NCBI GenBank assembly: GCA_026874595.1 | Contig: CM049314.1 | Coordinates: 51,259,812-51,323,811, forward strand | Reading direction: 5' to 3' | Length of the DNA stretch: 64,000 nucleotides | From: Sipunculus nudus | Lineage: Eukaryota; Annelida; Sipuncula; Golfingiida; Sipunculidae | In this document: positions 59,305 to 64,000 of the stretch, one piece after another | How positions within the stretch are numbered: position 1 is the first letter of the stretch | How the letters are laid out: every line of letters starts with the position of its first letter | Translations under genes and position numbers: made by a program | Notes under the pieces: model-generated | The model's database searches: none | What the model saw: the letters and a program-made list of their open reading frames with translations, nothing else | What the model was told of the DNA's origin: nothing

Positions 59305-60291
59305 ATGGCACCAACAGGACAGAAGACATCATCAGATTCTACACCGTCAGGTAAAATAGACTGTTCAGTTATTCCCATGTTTTATGGAGATGGTGACACA
59401 GATGCAATTGACTGGCTCGACCGTTTTAACACCACTGCTGTCCTACTAGGCTGGACGAAACCGTCCGTAGAAGGTCTTAGAAGCGATCAGAGAGCTGAAA
59501 TATTCTCCTTAAAACTAGCTCCAGGTAGTGTTGCCGCGTCTTGGTATCGTTCTCTACCTTTAGACACGCGTAAAGACTTTACAAAACTAGCAGAAGCTTT
59601 TACACAACGTTTCGCGCGTAAGGGTCAGAGACTCGCTATTTTAAGAACTTTTAATACAAGAGTTTTTCAGTCCAACGAAACTGTTGATCATTACATTGAT
59701 CACCTCCGTAATATGGGACCGCAGCTCGGTAAATCTGAACAGGATATCATGGACGCCGTTAAAATTGGGTTTCCCAGAGGAATCCAACAATACATAGACT
59801 TAAAAGACCCACAAAATCTTGAGGATTTGACAGAACTAGCTCGTAAGGCTGTTGAATTTCATCCCATTACCAACTCGCCGATTCCACCACAACTTAATAT
59901 AACGGAGCTGTGTGAAGAGATCAGCAACGCTGTTTGGCAGCGGGCCCCGTCGACCGCCACCGAATCTCCGCTGAGACGACCTCGCACACCATCAAGTGAG
60001 CGCACAGGAATGCGTTCCGCATCACCTGCACCCCCTCCCCGCTGGCGATCTCCGGGACCACAACAACAACGCTCCACTCAAGGTTACAGACAACCCAGAC
60101 GATCATTGCCAGGTAACAGTCAGCCACCTTCGCCGTGTCCACGGTGTGGTTATAATCATTGGGCTTATCTATGTAGATTTAAAAATGTTAGCTGTAATTT
60201 TTGTGGTGAAATAGGCCATTTGGCCCGTGTATGTCGCAACGCTAAAACTACTCCTAAAACTGTACGGTTTGATAGAGTAATGTTTAAATAG
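59305..60291 (+). CDS. gag: Ty3/Gypsy Gag polyprotein
   Basis: The structural polyprotein that forms the retrotransposon particle, 328 residues from the first ATG after the PBS (MAPTGQK). The frame is open further upstream, but only through the PBS. Residues about 30-200 have the retrotransposon capsid pattern (FYGDGD..DWLDRFN, AASWYRSLP, FTQRFARKG, VDHYIDHLRNM). A Pro/Arg/Ser-rich basic linker follows. Two zinc knuckles lie at 278-290 (C-x2-C-x3-H-x4-C, one residue shorter than usual) and 297-310 (canonical C-x2-C-x4-H-x4-C). The C-terminus ends MFK-stop with UAG at 60289-60291. The reading frame is undamaged, which implies recent activity. Pol continues in the same frame after the UAG. Confidence 0.93.
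   Translation: MAPTGQKTSSDSTPSGKIDCSVIPMFYGDGDTDAIDWLDRFNTTAVLLGWTKPSVEGLRSDQRAEIFSLKLAPGSVAASWYRSLPLDTRKDFTKLAEAFTQRFARKGQRLAILRTFNTRVFQSNETVDHYIDHLRNMGPQLGKSEQDIMDAVKIGFPRGIQQYIDLKDPQNLEDLTELARKAVEFHPITNSPIPPQLNITELCEEISNAVWQRAPSTATESPLRRPRTPSSERTGMRSASPAPPPRWRSPGPQQQRSTQGYRQPRRSLPGNSQPPSPCPRCGYNHWAYLCRFKNVSCNFCGEIGHLARVCRNAKTTPKTVRFDRVMFK
60289..60291 (+). other. UAG codon between gag and pol (possible readthrough)
   Basis: TAG is the only stop between position 59305 and the window end in this frame. It is followed by GATATAACGCCTGATCC. Pol uses the same frame, so no frameshift is needed. It may be a programmed readthrough site or a single inactivating mutation of a one-ORF gag-pol. The sequence alone does not decide. 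Confidence 0.6.
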
Positions 60292-63200
60292 GATATAACG
60301 CCTGATCCTGAACTGGACCGTAGCGCTTTAACACAAAATTCTCCATCAATCAGTAGACATAACCGTCCTCTGAACCAGGTCCTTAGAGACCCCGATATCA
60401 AATGTCCCCATATTTTAGTCAATCTTCAAAATAACAGATATAATAATTTGGTTACAGCTACAGTTAATTCCCTCGAAGTCCAATGTTTATTAGACACGGG
60501 AGCTCAAGTCTCTTGTATTGATTGGCATACCATACAAAATCTAAACAACAGGGGTACTATTCCGGTTAATCCAGTAAACATTTCATATGTAAAAGGGATC
60601 GGAAATATCCATGTTAAAGTTATGGGTCAGGTTGATTTAACTCTTAAATTGGGGGAATTCAGTACCACACATTCCTTTCTGGTCTTAACATCTAGTAGTG
60701 TACCCATAATATTAGGTACGGATTATTTACAGAAGTACCAAGCCCAAATTGATTTTTCTCATAATGTTCTCTCCTTAATGAATAGTAAATATCACATTCC
60801 ACTGTGTAGTAAGGGACGGCCCTCTAATCACTCGTATCTCAGAGTTGCGATTAATACTACCTGTCAACCGCTCACAGAAACAATATTACCTGTTTATACT
60901 CCGGATCCATACTTCTCGGATACCATTGGACAGGTCATTCCTCTTAGCTTATTAAGAAAGTCGAAACGCTTAGCTGGGGCGTATAGCATCAATACCTTAA
61001 CCAATTCAAAAACTGTCATGCGTGTTATGAATCCTTATACCAAACCAATTAAACTCTCACAGGGTTATCCAATTGCCTCATTCCGTTTACTTTCACCCAC
61101 ATCTGACGCATTCACCATTATCGATCGCCAAGTCAGTATGGACATTAATCAGGTTAGTGCTAGTAATACCAATGAGGATAACGAGAAGGAATATTATAAA
61201 ATAGCCCAATCCTTAAACTTCAACTTAGAAGGAACAGAATTAAATGAACAGGAAAGATATAAATTACTGGCATTTTTAGGTTCAAATCGGGACATTTTTG
61301 CTACTAATATTACTGAATTAGGACGTACAAATGTATTCTCTCATTCAATCGATACTGGTGATGAAACCCCCATTCGACTGGCCCCATACAGAGTAAGCCC
61401 CACTAAAAAGGCTGAAATAGATAGGCAAGTTCAGGAAATGCTCGATACGGGCATCATCCAAGAATCTACATCCTTATGGCAAGCTCCTGTTTTATTAGTT
61501 CCTAAGAAAAATGGACAATATAGATTTGCTGTGGATTATAGAAAATTAAATGCTATAACTAAGCCAGTAAGTCATCCTTTACCTCGAATTGAGGATGTTT
61601 TTGATAGTATTGGACAAGCAAAAGCGCGCATATTCTCTGTTCTAGATATGGCCTCTGGATTTTGGCAGATTCCAATGCACCCTGACTCTATTGACAAAAC
61701 TGGATTTGTCACGCATTCAGGTACATATACCTGGAATGTTATGCCCTTCGGTCTTCGTAATGCACCATCATCGTTCTCTTTTACAGTTGGAACTATTTTA
61801 AAGGGTTTAAACTTTAAAAATGCTGTAGTATATGTAGATGATATACTTGTTTATAGTCGTAATTTATCTGAACATCTCACTCATTTGTCTCAAGTTTTTA
61901 CTAGACTACGACAAGCTAACTTAAAACTGAAACCATCCAAATGTCATTTTGCCACTCCTAAGGTCAATTTTTTAGGTCACTATATCACAACTAGTGGTGT
62001 TGAAATGGACACAGCGAAGACACAAGCTGTTGCCACCTTTCCCCAACCTAAGAACCCTAAACAAATGCGCAGTTTCTTAGGATTATGTAATTACTACAGA
62101 AAATTTGTTAAAGATTATTCAAAAATTGCTTACCCATTGACCAGATTATTGCATAAAGATATTCCATTCAACTGGGATACTGCGTGCCAAAATGCTTTTA
62201 CTAAACTGAAACAGGCTCTGACTACGGAACCTATTGTTTTGGTGTATCCTGATTTTGACAAGGAATTCATTTTATATACTGATGCATCCGATTATGCTAT
62301 TGGTTATATTTTGGGTCAAAAAGACGACCATGGCAAGGAGCGTGTTATTGCCTATGGTGGCCGAAATTTGAGAAATAACGAAACCAGATGGGGCATAACA
62401 GATAAAGAGTGTTTAGCTATTATAGAAGGTATTAAACATTACAATGTGTATCTTGCAAACGACCGGCCATTCACAATCGTGACAGATCATAGGGCTCTCA
62501 CTTATTTGGACTCCTGTAAAAATTCATCAGCAAGGCTCGCTCGCTGGGCTATGAAATTACAGCCATATAAATATACAATAGTATATAAGCCTGGAAAATC
62601 AAACGTTAATGCGGACGCTCTTTCCAGAAGAAATTATGATATTAGTTTACAACCCATATCTCGGGAGGACACCCGTGATGTGTCTAGTCTTAGTTTACTT
62701 TCTACACCGGCTGTTCCGGATCAGACATCTGATTTAGTTGAGCATCGCTTTACTTATAGCTCTCAGATCATAACTCCTGAAATTAATCAATTACAAGAGT
62801 TGGCTCAAGCCTCGCAAAATTACACGGACGCGACTCCACAACAGTTATTGGAACATCTTCTTCCTGAGACTACCCCGATACAGGAATTACAGGGTCAAGA
62901 TGAGGATTTAATACCTATCATAAAATACCTTAGGAATAAAACTGATTTACCTGATAATCAACGTTTAGCCAGAAACGTTATTTTAGAAAGTCAAAATTAT
63001 TTTCTGGATAATAATATTCTATACCATCGTTATTATCCTCGCTCCAGCAGTAAACAAAAAAATGCACCATATATTCAGTTAGTCATTCCCCATATCTTGC
63101 GTGATGATATTTTAAGATCTTATCATGATTCTTTGGCTGCTGGTTGTCATTTTGGTATTAATTCTACCTACGAAGCCTTACGACAGAAGTACTACTGGCA

Positions 63201-64000
63201 TTCTATGTATGCTGATATTACAAAATACATACGATCTTGTGACGCTTGTCAGGTTGCAAAACGACATTTCCATGCAAGGGATGCACCACTTATTAATTAC
63301 CCACTTTCCTCTGTGTTCTCTCGAGTCCATGTAGACGTCTGTGGCCCCCTGAAAACAACTCCAAAAGGATATAAATATGTTCTTGTCATGGTTGACAGTT
63401 TTTCAAAATGGGTAGAGGCTGTTCCATTACGAGAACAGAATGCACAGTCTATCGCCAAGGCTATTTATAATACCTTTATTACCAGGTTTGGACCCCCGCA
63501 TAGCCTCGTTTCGGATAGAGGTGCTAACTTTATGTCCCATTTGATTAAACAATTATGTAAACTTTTTCAAATTACAAAAGTAGAAACAAGTGCTTACCAC
63601 CCAGCCTCGAATGGTCAGGTGGAAGTTTATAACCGCACTTTAGTCCAATCACTTCGGACATATATAGAAGTGGATCAATCTAATTGGGCTGATTTAATTC
63701 CAAGTTTATTAATGGCTTTTCGTTTCAGACCTCAGGCACAACTTGATGGCTTTAGCCCATATCAAATTTTGTTTGGTAAGAAACCAACACTTCCAATTGA
63801 TGTGCAGTTGTTACCTGCACCTAAACTGTCCACTCCCGATCAGGCATACCTTGATTTATTAACTACACGCCTGAAACAAATCAGGGAGATAGTAGCTGAT
63901 ATTACTTCTGAGACCAAGGATAAAATTAAACAGCGACATGATATAAAAGCATCTCAACCTGACTTTCAGGTCGGTGATCGTGTTCTGTTAAAACGTATGG
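60292..64000 (+). CDS. pol: Ty3/Gypsy Pol polyprotein (PR-RT-RNaseH-IN), cut by window edge
   Basis: It is open for 1236 codons with no stop. Numbering from the codon after UAG, the protease has LLDTGAQVS (Asp68) and a second ILGTDYL motif. Reverse transcriptase spans about 360-640, with QAPVLLVPKKNG, RFAVDYRKLN, FSVLDMASGFWQI, MPFGLRNAP and the catalytic YVDD at 514-517. RNase H has TDAS (Asp664), a KECLAI Glu706 and TDHRAL (Asp732), then KPGKSNVNADALSR. Integrase has the zinc motif H945-x7-H953-x29-C983-x2-C986 and the catalytic triad D1015, D1075 and E1111 (35 residues between the last two). The order PR-RT-RH-IN defines Ty3/Gypsy. The C-terminal DFQVGDRVLLKR is the start of a GPY/F-type module. 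The end and the 3' LTR lie outside. All catalytic residues are present. Confidence 0.95.

Noticed and set aside
60283-60290. TTTAAAT heptamer at the end of gag as a -1 frameshift site
   Set aside because: The zero-frame codons are TTT AAA TAG, so the heptamer is in the wrong phase. Pol is in the same frame as gag and needs no frameshift.
59859-60422. Several 72-85-aa frames overlapping gag
   Set aside because: They are shadow frames of the gag and early pol coding sequence.

Overview
The window looks like non-coding, transposon-rich DNA from a marine invertebrate, most likely a bivalve or other lophotrochozoan. That assignment is an inference. It rests on the AT-rich introns, the hairpin-ended Helitron/Helentron-like repeats, the CR1/L2-like LINE remnants and a Ty3/Gypsy element. 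No rRNA, tRNA or CRISPR array was seen.

The backbone is part of an arrestin gene on the + strand. Two exons are clear: 22888-22955 and 40248-40383. Their phases match, they have good splice signals, and they encode consecutive segments of the arrestin N-domain. The intron between them is 17.3 kb and is almost entirely tandem repeat. No earlier arrestin exon was found, so 1-22887 is probably upstream intron. A possible but doubtful following exon lies at 55757.

Layout: 1-1970 is a foldback element whose arms are built of CTCGCCTAGGCGAG palindromes. 2018-9939 holds two copies of a Helentron-like family (family 1: TIR GCGAACCTGTG, 3' hairpin AAGGCCTGTAGGCCTT), one split by an LTR-like insertion. 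9940-12290 is mostly unassigned. 12290-13375 is a degraded LINE on the minus strand. 13376-16223 is a third family 1 copy. 16378-20283 is a nest of two other hairpin-ended families (family 2: TTTTTAGCTCAGCTGACT; family 3: GTATCCGCC). 20284-22420 is a 44-bp minisatellite with a pogo/Tigger-like element inserted cleanly in its first unit. 23230-37650 is a 14.4-kb satellite of ~28-bp monomers with a 1335-bp higher-order repeat and a 2.5-kb inverted block. 37690-40170 is a second, 19-bp C-rich minisatellite. 40655-46300 is family 2 modules with a nested GGGCCCC-ended element. 46588-46950 (-) is a P2X7-type C-terminal Cys-rich domain fragment. 47262-49835 is a LINE RT fragment (-) split by a TA-flanked TIR transposon. 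49836-58329 is more family 1, 2 and 3 nesting and a ~270-bp tandem array.

From 58330 to the window end lies an apparently intact Ty3/Gypsy LTR retrotransposon on the + strand: a 919-bp 5' LTR (TGTTA...TAACA), a primer binding site, gag with two CCHC knuckles, then protease, reverse transcriptase, RNase H and integrase. Gag and pol are in the same frame and separated by exactly one UAG codon. Pol is open for 1236 codons to the window edge.

The items most worth a second look are the intronic satellite with its higher-order structure and inverted block, the gag-UAG-pol arrangement, the shared GGTGGCGCCACC palindrome module across repeat families, and the uniform + orientation of every Helentron-like copy.
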